Origin: Geopseudomonas sagittaria
Lineage (GTDB): Bacteria > Pseudomonadota > Gammaproteobacteria > Pseudomonadales > Pseudomonadaceae
Length of the DNA: 44,620 bases
Direction of reading: 5' to 3'
Assembly: GCF_900115715.1 (NCBI RefSeq)
Contig: NZ_FOXM01000023.1
Span: 1 to 44,620 of the forward strand
Below, one piece after another: positions 1-7,633 of the stretch; the first letter of the stretch is position 1; each line of letters opens with the position of its first letter. The position numbers and the translations under genes are program-made. A model generated the notes under the pieces. It was not told the DNA's origin. It searched no databases and worked only from the letters and a program-made list of their open reading frames with translations.

Positions 1-55
1 TGGTGCGGACGGAGAGACTCGAACTCTCACACCTTGCGGCACTGGAACCTAAATC
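1..55. repeat. attL core, left copy of 55-bp direct repeat
   Basis: The first 55 bases are identical to the last 55 of the window (44566-44620). On the minus strand they read as the 3' part of a tRNA-Leu: anticodon stem and loop with TAG anticodon, long variable arm, T arm and encoded CCA. On the left the match to a tRNA stops at base 55, so this copy is only a displaced 3' fragment. This is the usual outcome of tyrosine-recombinase integration into a tRNA 3' end. The true crossover could be a smaller core inside the repeat. Confidence 0.95.
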
Positions 56-81
56 ATACGCTGCAACCCGCAACCCTTGCA

Positions 82-94
82 AATCAACAGCTTG
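82..94 (+). promoter_or_regulatory. IHF-binding consensus next to attL
   Basis: AATCAACAGCTTG fits the IHF consensus WATCAANNNNTTR at every fixed position. It lies 27 bp inside the att core and before the 19-bp repeat at 160-178. That is where a bending site is expected in a lambda-type attachment arm. Binding is inferred from sequence only. Confidence 0.55.
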
Positions 95-159
95 AGCCGC
101 CCGCATCTGTTCACGCTGTCCAGCAAAACAGTTCCCATGTCACGCAGGCTGACGGATCA

Positions 160-178
160 TGTCACGATCTCGCTACGC
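160..178. repeat. 19-bp direct repeat, putative integrase arm-type site (left)
   Basis: TGTCACGATCTCGCTACGC here is repeated exactly at 44485-44503, so the two copies flank the att core on either side in the circular phage DNA. Tyrosine integrases of the lambda class bind such arm-type sites. A shorter partial copy (CATGTCACG) occurs about 22 bp upstream, around 136-144. The rest of 56-225 holds no gene that I can see. Confidence 0.55.
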
Positions 179-225
179 CACATCTATAAGCGCATCCGTG
201 CTCCCATCTCAGCCCGTCCGGGCAA

Positions 226-453
226 TCACTTTTCCCCAGCTTTCCTATAGAACCGCCTGCCGAACAGGCCGACACCGGCGAACATGACCGCACCGATCAG
301 CCACGACACGACGCCGCCATCGCCTGCAGCCGCAACGCACTGCCATAGCCGCTCGTCAGCCAGCAGCTTGCCGATCTGCGCGGCATAGTCGGCATCGTGC
401 GCCTGGCAGCAGTGCGACCACCAGCCTTCGAAGAACGCGGTGCAATAGTCCAT
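226..453 (-). CDS. Small membrane protein with phospholipase A2-like CCxxHD motif (lysis cassette)
   Basis: This 75-aa protein is last in the late operon. Its ATG overlaps the endolysin stop (TGATG), so the two are translationally coupled. Residues 15-23 read CCQAHDADY, which matches the secreted phospholipase A2 pattern C-C-x-x-H-D-x-x-Y (C15, C16, H19, D20, Y23). The second half of the usual PLA2 calcium and active-site framework is not evident. One hydrophobic segment (about 48-64) is followed by a basic tail. I know similar short proteins only as unnamed phage proteins. Position suggests a part in lysis or envelope disruption; enzyme activity is not shown. A minor holin, antiholin or spanin substitute is also possible. 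Confidence 0.75.
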   Translation of the reverse strand: MDYCTAFFEGWWSHCCQAHDADYAAQIGKLLADERLWQCVAAAGDGGVVSWLIGAVMFAGVGLFGRRFYRKAGEK

Positions 454-884
454 CACTCCACCCCCTCGAACATGGCGCGCTCGGCAGCGCGGCGCCGGAC
501 CAGGCCGGCGAGAACCTGACCGCCTGCACGATTCCACCGCTCCAGCTCGGCCGCGGCGCTGGCATAGTCGCCCGCGTTCAGCCGGCGCAGCATCGTGGAC
601 TTCTCCAGCGCGCCCGGCCCGAGGTTGTACGTCCACGCCACCAGGGCGTCGAACTGGCCCTGCGTCAGAGGCACCGTGACCAGCCGCTCTACGTAGCCGG
701 CGAAGCGATCCACCTCGGCCAGCAGCAACTCCTCGGCGCGCTCGCGGGTGATCTCCTGCCCCATTTTCACGCCGGCCGTGTGGCCGTAGCCGATGGTCGG
801 GATTCCGGCTGGGCATTTGTACGCGCGCAAGCGCAGCCCCTCGAACTGACGGATCAGCGCCAGGCCTTTTTCACTCGTTCGCAT
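453..884 (-). CDS. Endolysin, T4/P22-type lysozyme (GH24)
   Basis: This 143-aa muramidase would cleave the MurNAc-GlcNAc bond of peptidoglycan. The family triad is visible with lysozyme spacing: E15, then position 24, then T30 within PTIGYGHT. Position 24 is Cys (AYKCPAG) rather than the T4 Asp, a known natural variant. There is no N-terminal signal or SAR-type hydrophobic segment, so it should need a holin for release; the best candidate is far away at 22210-22536. It starts after a terminator and a purine-rich site (GGGGAGGG), and overlaps the 75-aa membrane gene. Confidence 0.93.
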   Translation of the reverse strand: MRTSEKGLALIRQFEGLRLRAYKCPAGIPTIGYGHTAGVKMGQEITRERAEELLLAEVDRFAGYVERLVTVPLTQGQFDALVAWTYNLGPGALEKSTMLRRLNAGDYASAAAELERWNRAGGQVLAGLVRRRAAERAMFEGVE

Positions 885-900
885 GTCATTCCCTCCCCAG

Positions 901-926
901 AAACAAGAAAGCCGCCCGGAGGCGGC
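901..926 (-). terminator. Rho-independent terminator upstream of endolysin
   Basis: On the minus strand GCCGCC-TCCG-GGCGGC is followed by TTTCTTGTTT. It sits between the 112-aa gene and the endolysin. The T-tract runs straight into the endolysin ribosome-binding region, so late transcription must read through or restart here. Confidence 0.8.
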
Positions 927-938
927 CTGTGTGCTGCG

Positions 939-1277
939 TTACTCGGAAGGCTCGACGACCGTCAGTCCGTTGGCCGCCAGCGCCTCCAGCCAGTGCTGCC
1001 GGGCCTCGTCTCCTGTCGGGTCAGAATGCTCGCGCACGGAGGTGACTACCTGAGCCAGAACGTCATCGATGGCGGGGTCTCCGGTAGGTGCTGATTTTTC
1101 CGCCAGCACGGCTGGTATCCACCAGGCATGACATCCGCGCCACAGCGCACCGCCAGCGCCCTGCAGGCGAACGGACAAGTTTCCCGGCCCGTAGCCGGCC
1201 GCCTCGGCAATCGCGTCCGCAGCCGAGGCGGGGGCGTCCGGGCACAGCTGGACGACGGATAGCGTGTACTCGGTCAT
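939..1277 (-). CDS. Hypothetical phage protein, 112 aa
   Basis: No function recognised. The protein is acidic and soluble-looking with no membrane segment. The N-terminal half carries an Ala-rich helix and a W-rich patch (GALWRGCHAWWIP), and the C-terminal half is predicted helical. Its ATG overlaps the stop of the preceding tail-associated gene by 4 bp (ATGA), so it is probably made with it. A terminator follows directly. It could be a chaperone or accessory of the upstream tail protein, by position only. Confidence 0.75.
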   Translation of the reverse strand: MTEYTLSVVQLCPDAPASAADAIAEAAGYGPGNLSVRLQGAGGALWRGCHAWWIPAVLAEKSAPTGDPAIDDVLAQVVTSVREHSDPTGDEARQHWLEALAANGLTVVEPSE

Positions 1278-2182
1278 ACGCCGGCCCTCTGGTTCAGGTA
1301 GCGAGTGAGGTTCGCCGTCTCTGCGGCATTCAGCGCGCGGTTGACGATGATCAGGCCGCAGTTGTCCACGTTGTCCGTGAAGCTGGTGCCAATGGTCTGC
1401 GCCGTGAGGATCTGAGCGCCGACGCCGGGGATGGAGCGGGCAACCGTGCAGGCGCTGCCGAGCGCAGCCTGGAATGTAACGGCGAGCGAGTCGTCGGCGT
1501 CGTAGTCGATGCGGCGCGGAGTGTCGCGTATGAAGGGTTTCGCGGATGCGGTTGGCTGGACGGCGTGGTTGCCGTGGAGTTCTCGGAGCGAAACGGAGCC
1601 GATGGTGATATCGACGTTGGCGGTGGTTCTTGTTATCGAAAGCACGGCGCTGCTTGCCACGATCACACCTTTAAACGTCCCCACGCCAGCAATAGCAACC
1701 GACCCCGTTGTGTTCTCGAATACCTTGACGCCGCCTGACACGTGCGCAGAAACTACGACCGTGACTTCGTATGCTTTGCCAATGGTCGCCACGCCCGCCG
1801 ACGCTGCCACGGTTAGCTGCGGCGATGTTGTTCCACTTTGGTAGCGCAGAGTCCCTCCTGAAAACGTGGCTATATGGGTCGCATCCGCGCCTGATATCGT
1901 CCAGCCAGCGGCCCCTTGGCTAAAGTCGCCGTTAGTCAGTATCTCCGCTCCCCGCACCAGCCCCAGCCTCTTATCCAGCATCAGCCCCACGGGCTGGCCG
2001 GCAGCGGTGACGGGCGTGGTGCCGGCGCTGTCCTGCCAGAGCGTCGACAAATCCGAGGGATCATAGATAACGCCCTGCTCGCCCAGAGCAAACAGGGCGC
2101 GGGGATTCCAGGCGCCGATGGCGTCATTCACCGCCCGCGCAATGGGCGACGTGACGGGCCGCGTGATGGGTCGTGTGATCAT
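1274..2182 (-). CDS. Putative tail/appendage protein, 302 aa
   Basis: Probably a virion or host-contact protein. The N-terminus is a short Thr/Pro/Arg repeat (ITRPITRPVTSPIAR), then a segment with YDPSDLSTLWQD and GTTPVTAAGQPVGLMLD typical of phage structural proteins that end tail modules. Residues about 85-200 are beta-rich with a carbohydrate-binding-like profile (NGDFSQGAAGW). The C-terminus (LIIVNRALNAAETANLTRYL) resembles endings of LamG/concanavalin-like domains. It is preceded by a terminator and a CTGGAG site, and overlaps the next gene. Role and receptor are unknown. Confidence 0.75.
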   Translation of the reverse strand: MITRPITRPVTSPIARAVNDAIGAWNPRALFALGEQGVIYDPSDLSTLWQDSAGTTPVTAAGQPVGLMLDKRLGLVRGAEILTNGDFSQGAAGWTISGADATHIATFSGGTLRYQSGTTSPQLTVAASAGVATIGKAYEVTVVVSAHVSGGVKVFENTTGSVAIAGVGTFKGVIVASSAVLSITRTTANVDITIGSVSLRELHGNHAVQPTASAKPFIRDTPRRIDYDADDSLAVTFQAALGSACTVARSIPGVGAQILTAQTIGTSFTDNVDNCGLIIVNRALNAAETANLTRYLNQRAGV

Positions 2183-2196
2183 TGTGGCTCCAGAAT

Positions 2197-2222
2197 AAGA
2201 AAGCCCGCTCAGCGGCGGGCTT
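2197..2222 (-). terminator. Rho-independent terminator after tailspike
   Basis: On the minus strand AGCCCGC-CGCTGA-GCGGGCT is followed by TTCTTATT, 15 bp beyond the tailspike stop. The T-tract continues directly into the CTGGAG ribosome-binding site of the next gene. Confidence 0.85.
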
Positions 2223-2236
2223 GTACTCGCGGATAG

Positions 2237-4339
2237 TTATCGGGCATTCCACCCGAAGAACTGCGTCCCGGTCGACGGGTCAACGTTGACGTTGATGGTG
2301 AACTGAGTGGCTGTGATATTGGAAATCCACCACTTTGCCGCGTTGGTCGAGTTAGTGGCCACAATGCTGATATCTGCCGCTGTCGGCGTGAACGAGAGCC
2401 CGTGCGTAACAACGACCGATGTCGACCCTGGGGCAATGCTTGCCGTCCCCTTGTTCTCGGTCGCATAGCCGGAGTTCCCGTAAATCTTGTTGCCTGTTCC
2501 GGGCAGAATGCCGGCAGTCTTGTTGCCCTGCACGTAGTTTCCGCAGGCAATACTGTCGGTTGCTTCGCCGTATTCGATCCCGTAAAGCTGCCTGGTCGCG
2601 CCGCCGCTGGAAGTTCTCGAAACGTTGCCGGAGGTGATATTCCCCGCCCCTTTGACCTTGATCCCGGAAAAGGCCAGCGAGTTGAAGAAGTCAGAATCGA
2701 CCACGGTATTGCCACAGATCGACGAGGTGGCAGTGGTGGCAAAGATGCCGTGACCGCCCTTGTTGGAGATCGCATTGCCGCTGATCGTCACATAGCTGCC
2801 AGTGACCGCAATGCCGTGCCCGTAGTTCGTCGTGACGGTATCGCCGTTGATCTGGTTCCCAACAATGGCGACGCTCTGGGCTGCCGTCAGGTTGATGTCC
2901 GTCCCGAGGCCATTGAAAAACACGTTATTACCGATAACGCTGCGCACCAGGGCGCCGCTGATGCCAATCGAGCATGAGCTTATGTCGCAACCCACAATCG
3001 CCAGAGCCTGCCACTGCTGGGTCAGCTGGATAGCCGTTCCGCATGAGTGGGCGCGCGCGGAGTTGAAGTAGCCATTACGGCGGTCGTTGGACGCGGCCAG
3101 GCCGCCGAGCTTGAAGCCCACGTTGCAGGTGCTAGCGCCCGACGAAGAACCAATCTCCCAGTTCTGGGTGTTGATCTCTACCCCGACGCCGCACTTGAAC
3201 ACGGTGGCGTTGCGCGACATGGTGAACATATCCCAGTTGACCAGGCCGTCACCTACACGAATGCCGGTCACGGACGATGTCTTTCCGGGACCCTCGATGA
3301 ACACGTCATCGCCAAATGACACATAGTGCGCCTGCACGTCGAACATCACGCCGATTGTCTCGTTGAGCGTGAAAAACGAACTCTTGACATACTTGTACGG
3401 CGATCCGACAAAACGCACCGACCTGTCAACGACAACGGTGGACTTGATCTGGCAGCCCTCGTGCACACGGATTGTATGGCCCACCGCGCTCGGGGCCTGG
3501 ATGGCTGCCGTCACCGCGGGCGCCCAGTCCCATGTGGTGTGGTCGTTGAGGGCGGGCTTGTCGGTGATCTCGCCGGCGAACTCCCACAGGCTGAATTCCT
3601 GCGCGGACAGCATGCCGCGAACACTGGTGATGGCCGATGTGATCGCGTTGCGGCTGAAGGCGACCATGGATGCCCCGCGCAACGGGTCGCCAGAGGCTCC
3701 CAGATCCTGACGCAGCACGGCATCGCCTACCGCAACCAGCGAAGCCGAGTCAGTCGCCCACACGCCGCTCATGGTCAGCGGCAGCACGGCAGAGGCTGAG
3801 GCACGGTACAGCTCGCCGGAGTACGAGAGCACCTGATTCAGCGCGGTCAAGGTCAGGCCACCAGCGTAGGCGCCAAGGTCGACGTAGCCAGACGACACCT
3901 CGAAGGATTCCTGGCGGGCGACCATCTCTGCTGCCGTAGCAGCCGCCTCAGCAACGACCCCCCCCATTACATCAAGCTCGTCCTGCTGCTGCTGGTCGAT
4001 CATGGTCAGCAGGTCAAGGGCGTCTTCGTGCACTTCCGCGAAGAACTTTCCCTGGTTGCGCAGGTCGGTCAGCTGCAGGAGATCAACAACCCGACGCACG
4101 CTTAGCGTCTGACCTGTCTCGGGCGGGGTGATCAGCGTCACGCTGCCGCCGGCCTCGCCACCCGAGCCGCTCACGGTGTACTGAGAGTTAATGGTCAGCG
4201 GCAGCACGCCGGCAGTGGCGTCGTCGATCAGCGACACAACCAAGTCGCCCGCCGAGTTGAATTTGAATCCGACTGGGAAGATGGTTGTCACGCCGTTGCC
4301 GGCGAAGCTCGCCGTGCTGGTACTGGTCTGGACCGTCAT
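2237..4339 (-). CDS. Tailspike / tail fibre protein with right-handed beta-helix
   Basis: About 700 aa from the ATG at 4339 (AAAGGA upstream); the longer frame start runs through a terminator and is unlikely. Residues 1-120 form a podoviral tail-fibre adaptor (SFAGNGVTTIFPVGFKF, then LSVRRVVDLLQLTDLRNQGK), which docks the spike to the tail. A linker with an Ala-rich helix follows. From about residue 250 to 640 short turns with repeated N/G-rich rungs (GNQINGDTV, ISGNAISNKGGHGI, CGNTVVD, ISSCSIGISG) mark a NosD/pectate-lyase-like parallel beta-helix. A short beta C-terminus could be the trimerisation cap. It probably recognises or degrades surface polysaccharide; catalytic residues cannot be assigned. 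Confidence 0.9.
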   Translation of the reverse strand: MTVQTSTSTASFAGNGVTTIFPVGFKFNSAGDLVVSLIDDATAGVLPLTINSQYTVSGSGGEAGGSVTLITPPETGQTLSVRRVVDLLQLTDLRNQGKFFAEVHEDALDLLTMIDQQQQDELDVMGGVVAEAAATAAEMVARQESFEVSSGYVDLGAYAGGLTLTALNQVLSYSGELYRASASAVLPLTMSGVWATDSASLVAVGDAVLRQDLGASGDPLRGASMVAFSRNAITSAITSVRGMLSAQEFSLWEFAGEITDKPALNDHTTWDWAPAVTAAIQAPSAVGHTIRVHEGCQIKSTVVVDRSVRFVGSPYKYVKSSFFTLNETIGVMFDVQAHYVSFGDDVFIEGPGKTSSVTGIRVGDGLVNWDMFTMSRNATVFKCGVGVEINTQNWEIGSSSGASTCNVGFKLGGLAASNDRRNGYFNSARAHSCGTAIQLTQQWQALAIVGCDISSCSIGISGALVRSVIGNNVFFNGLGTDINLTAAQSVAIVGNQINGDTVTTNYGHGIAVTGSYVTISGNAISNKGGHGIFATTATSSICGNTVVDSDFFNSLAFSGIKVKGAGNITSGNVSRTSSGGATRQLYGIEYGEATDSIACGNYVQGNKTAGILPGTGNKIYGNSGYATENKGTASIAPGSTSVVVTHGLSFTPTAADISIVATNSTNAAKWWISNITATQFTINVNVDPSTGTQFFGWNAR

Positions 4340-4362
4340 GGGCCGTCCTTTTTTCGAGGCAA

Positions 4363-4388
4363 TAAAAAACCCCGCCGGAGCGGGGTTT
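4363..4388 (-). terminator. Rho-independent terminator before tailspike
   Basis: On the minus strand AAACCCCG-CTCCGG-CGGGGTTT is followed by a T-run. It lies between the 95-aa membrane gene and the tailspike start, and rules out the longer tailspike reading frame as the natural start. Confidence 0.85.
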
Positions 4389-4410
4389 GTGTGTTTCGGG
4401 GCTGTCGCAG

Positions 4411-4698
4411 CTATAGAGCAATCAGCATGAGGCCTATACAGACGAAGATGACGGACATGCAGGCAGTCCAAAGCAGGAATGCATTACCGCCATCCACGAC
4501 CGCGGCATAGGCATCCCTAAGGCTGCTGATACGCCCATCAGCCACCTCGGAGGCAATAGAAATAGACACGAAGGTCGACGGGAAGAATGCGACAACCGCT
4601 GCATATACACGGTGCTCGACCGGAAACGGCATGGCAAACAGCCAGACAACCAGCAGCGGCAGCGCAACCACGATGCAGACCGCCTGCAGCGTCTTCAC
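4411..4698 (-). CDS. Small integral membrane protein, 95 aa
   Basis: Two clear hydrophobic segments (about 4-24 and 73-94) and a weaker one (about 31-47) suggest two or three membrane helices. No family recognised. Its start overlaps the stop of the preceding lipoprotein gene by 4 bp, so the two are coupled, and a terminator closes the pair. Size and topology would fit a holin-like or superinfection-exclusion protein, but there is no diagnostic motif. Confidence 0.7.
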   Translation of the reverse strand: MKTLQAVCIVVALPLLVVWLFAMPFPVEHRVYAAVVAFFPSTFVSISIASEVADGRISSLRDAYAAVVDGGNAFLLWTACMSVIFVCIGLMLIAL

Positions 4699-5072
4699 CG
4701 GCCATCGCTCGCTCGGAGCTCCAGAATCATTCCGATCAGACGTCCGCGCATAGCTTCCTCGCGATGCAGCCTTTGCCGCTCAATCGAGGCGTCGGCCAGC
4801 TGCATGGATCGCAGGCTTCCTCCGGCACGCTCGATCATGCTGTCCCTGGCCATGTAGAAATAACGCTGCTCTTGATCAGTGCAGGCGCCAATAGCGGCCG
4901 TGGCTATGTGCTCTGGGTCGGCCTCGTCAGAATAGAATCGCTCAGCGCTATCGAATACGCAGTCGACGTGCGCCGCGCCTGCTGCCTTGAGCTCGTCATC
5001 GCTTATCGATGGCGCCCGCTGATTGGCGCACCCAGCCAATACCATGGCGATTCCAGCCAAGAAAACTCGCAT
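4695..5072 (-). CDS. Predicted lipoprotein, 125 aa
   Basis: The N-terminus is a lipoprotein signal: MR, a hydrophobic stretch, then lipobox LAGC with Cys15 as the acylation site. The mature part is polar and helical with two further cysteines (HVDCVF, GACTDQ), compatible with a periplasmic disulphide. It starts only 2 bp after the ejected-protein gene and is coupled to the 95-aa membrane protein. It is too long and too proline-poor for a typical Rz1. Phage lipoproteins can block receptors or DNA entry, so exclusion is an option, by analogy only. Confidence 0.75.
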   Translation of the reverse strand: MRVFLAGIAMVLAGCANQRAPSISDDELKAAGAAHVDCVFDSAERFYSDEADPEHIATAAIGACTDQEQRYFYMARDSMIERAGGSLRSMQLADASIERQRLHREEAMRGRLIGMILELRASDGR

Positions 5073-5074
5073 CC

Positions 5075-7633
5075 TTACCTCGCAATTCCAAGTGGGTCCA
5101 GATAGGTCTGAGACGGTTTGATCAGGAACTGCTGATTGTTCTCCTTTTCGGCCCGCCTTTCCATCCTGCGCAACGCGCCAGGGTTCATCGCCTCCTGAAC
5201 GCTGTACAGAAACAGATAGTCCATGGCGGCACGAGTGTAAAACAGGTTGGCGAATGGCGTGTTCTGGATGGCGAAGCGGAACGATGCCGCCGCCGCGTCG
5301 TCGCCGTCGCGCATGCGGGTGAATAGGTCGTGCCCGCCGTCGATCAGTCCCAGCGTCGGACCGGATAGCGACTGGGTTAGCCCTCCGCCGAAGCGGTTGG
5401 CCTCGCCGAACAGGAAGTCACCGTACAGGCCCATTGCGCCACCCTGCAGCATGGCTGCCACCATCGTCTTGGCGTCGGTGGGGTCGCGCGGTTCGCGACC
5501 CTTCAGCAAGTCCTTGGCGGTCATCGCGCCATAGCCGAAGATCGTCGTCCACAGCAGCAGCTGGGCAAATCCGGCTTTCTCGCCGCGACCACTGCGCAGC
5601 GCCTGGACAATCTCTCGGCCTGGACGAAACCCGGCACCGTAGGCGCCAGGCGCATAGCCTCGTCCGTACAGCTCGCGGCCAATTGACTTCTGCAGCACGG
5701 CCACCGGGAAGGCCTTGAACTGACCAATGAAGCGCAGCAGCTCGCCGGCGACTGTTCCCGGCTGGGTGCCGCGGCGCATCATGGCTCGAGTGCGGGCGTC
5801 CGGCTCGATGACGGCGTAGCTCGCCCGGTCGGTGATGTAGCTGCGCAGCTGGCCCCGCAACTCCTCGCGCAACTCGTCCAGCGCAGCATCATTCACGGTG
5901 CGACCCTGCCCCTCCAGGTAGCTGGACAGGTCGCCATCCGGAATTCCGTCAACCCCCTGGGTCGTCATGTACTCGCGGCCGTCCGCCTCGCGGGTGGCGG
6001 AGTGCCGCAGCAGATCCCATCGGCCGGAGTCGACGCCGAATAGCTCCAGCGTGCGCTGCAGATCGGGATTCATCTGATCCCAGTCGAGCGAGCGATTGTA
6101 GGCAAGATGGTGGCTCATCATCAGCGCCGCAGTAGAGCGCATGGTGTCGGTCCACCACGTCAGGCCGTTGAGCTTGAAGAACAGCTGCTGCGCCCGGCTC
6201 ATCTTGCCGCCGAGCGTGTCGTCGGCGCTGAACTTGCTCACGACATCGCCGCGCACGTTGTCGAAGAATACCCCCAGCGTGGACAAAATTTCGCGCTGCT
6301 CGTCCGTCTTGCGACCAGACAACAGGCCGCTGAACAGATCCCCCATGGACGACAGCATGCCGCGGCCCTGGTAGCGCAGCTCGCTTGCCGCCACCGGAAG
6401 ATCGGTGATTGCCGAAACGACCGCGCCGCCCAGCTTGGCCATGGATTGCCACGCGCGCAGGTTGGCAGCAACGCGCGCACCGACCTGATTGACAGCAATC
6501 CGGGCGGTTCCGTCGATCTCGGAAAACCGAGTCTTCAGCAGCCCCCTGCGGTCCGCTTGGAACTGCCTCAACTTTTCAGGGTCGGCCTTGAAGTCGGTCA
6601 TTAGCTCGTCAAGCGCGGCCTCCCAGTTGGATTCCGGGTTGGTGCCAAGACGACGCATCAGGCCGGTGCTTTCTCCTGCGCGGTCCAGGCCGCCGAGGAA
6701 TGCCTCGCGAAGCGATCCGGTGCCATAGGCCTTGTTGTACTGGTTCCAGGCCAAGCCATCCTTGAAGTGCAGGACGCGCTCGGCGCTGACCTTATTGGCG
6801 AGGTTTCGCGGCCCCTTGAAGCCGGAGGCCTCGGCAGGCTTGTTCGCCTTGAGGTGTACGCCAGAGACAAGGCCGTTGTAAGTTGCCAGCAGAAAGCCGT
6901 CGCGGTCGCCTGCGTCAAAGGTGCGCTCGTCCAGCAGCGGCAGAATGTCGTCGCGCCATTGCTGAAAGCCGGCACGCTCAATCTTGTACGGGTCGTGTGA
7001 CTGGCGCACCACGTAGCCAGGCAGCTTGCGAATGAACGCGCCGGTGCGGTTGGCGTCGATGCGGCTCGCATCCTGGTATTTCTGCATGACCTTGGCGATG
7101 GCCTGCGCCTGCTGGCCAATGCCGTCAAGCGGGCGATCCGTGCCAAGGCGCCAAAGCGCGTCGGCGATGTCATCGTCCAGATCGCCGCGGGTCAAGAACG
7201 GCAGCAGCCCTTCCCGCTCAATGTCATTGAGGAATCCGGCTATGTAGGCCTGAGACAACTGCTTCTGCTCGGCCGCCACAGATCGGCGGGCGCCTGGGCG
7301 AGAGACGTTGGTGCCGACAAGGAAAGACTCGAGGCCGAGGTCTGGGCGATCCGACCAAGTGCCACGGATGTAGCCGACCAGCTCGGCGCGCCGGCGCGCA
7401 TTCAGCAGCGCGTTGCGCTTCTCGATCACCGCTGCCAGCTTCACCTGATTGCCCAGTTCGTCCGCCGCCTTCAGCGCAGCATCCTCCAGGCCAAGCATGC
7501 CGTCCGCCGCCTGCAAATCTCGAATGCGCGCGCGCAGGTCGGTCTGCAGTTCGATCATCTCCTCAATGCTCAGCTCGCGGCCTGCCGCTTTGGCGGCAGC
7601 CTGAACCGTATCAATGCAGTCTTGTGCGGCCAT
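5075..7633 (-). CDS. Large internal (ejected) virion protein, T7 gp16-like position
   Basis: 852 aa from the ATG at 7633, which overlaps the upstream stop (TAATG) and has GAGGAA upstream; a TTG at 7651 is less likely. The protein is mostly helical and contains long charged helices in the first 100 residues. The late half has Gly/Ala-rich segments (AQLLLWTTIFGYGAMTAK, MLQGGAMGLYGDFLFG) that could enter membranes. It is the third of three consecutive large proteins after the tail genes. This is the layout of ejected core proteins in T7-like and epsilon15-like phages, where they form the DNA channel through the envelope. No lysozyme/transglycosylase motif was recognised. Confidence 0.85.
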   Translation of the reverse strand: MAAQDCIDTVQAAAKAAGRELSIEEMIELQTDLRARIRDLQAADGMLGLEDAALKAADELGNQVKLAAVIEKRNALLNARRRAELVGYIRGTWSDRPDLGLESFLVGTNVSRPGARRSVAAEQKQLSQAYIAGFLNDIEREGLLPFLTRGDLDDDIADALWRLGTDRPLDGIGQQAQAIAKVMQKYQDASRIDANRTGAFIRKLPGYVVRQSHDPYKIERAGFQQWRDDILPLLDERTFDAGDRDGFLLATYNGLVSGVHLKANKPAEASGFKGPRNLANKVSAERVLHFKDGLAWNQYNKAYGTGSLREAFLGGLDRAGESTGLMRRLGTNPESNWEAALDELMTDFKADPEKLRQFQADRRGLLKTRFSEIDGTARIAVNQVGARVAANLRAWQSMAKLGGAVVSAITDLPVAASELRYQGRGMLSSMGDLFSGLLSGRKTDEQREILSTLGVFFDNVRGDVVSKFSADDTLGGKMSRAQQLFFKLNGLTWWTDTMRSTAALMMSHHLAYNRSLDWDQMNPDLQRTLELFGVDSGRWDLLRHSATREADGREYMTTQGVDGIPDGDLSSYLEGQGRTVNDAALDELREELRGQLRSYITDRASYAVIEPDARTRAMMRRGTQPGTVAGELLRFIGQFKAFPVAVLQKSIGRELYGRGYAPGAYGAGFRPGREIVQALRSGRGEKAGFAQLLLWTTIFGYGAMTAKDLLKGREPRDPTDAKTMVAAMLQGGAMGLYGDFLFGEANRFGGGLTQSLSGPTLGLIDGGHDLFTRMRDGDDAAAASFRFAIQNTPFANLFYTRAAMDYLFLYSVQEAMNPGALRRMERRAEKENNQQFLIKPSQTYLDPLGIAR

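Noticed and set aside
13-30. Complete tRNA gene at the left end
   Set aside because: The tRNA match stops after base 55; the left copy is only the 3' fragment.
226-816. 196-aa minus frame across the endolysin
   Set aside because: Only its last 75 residues, from the ATG at 453, form a plausible protein; the rest is an Arg/Gly-rich shadow of the endolysin.
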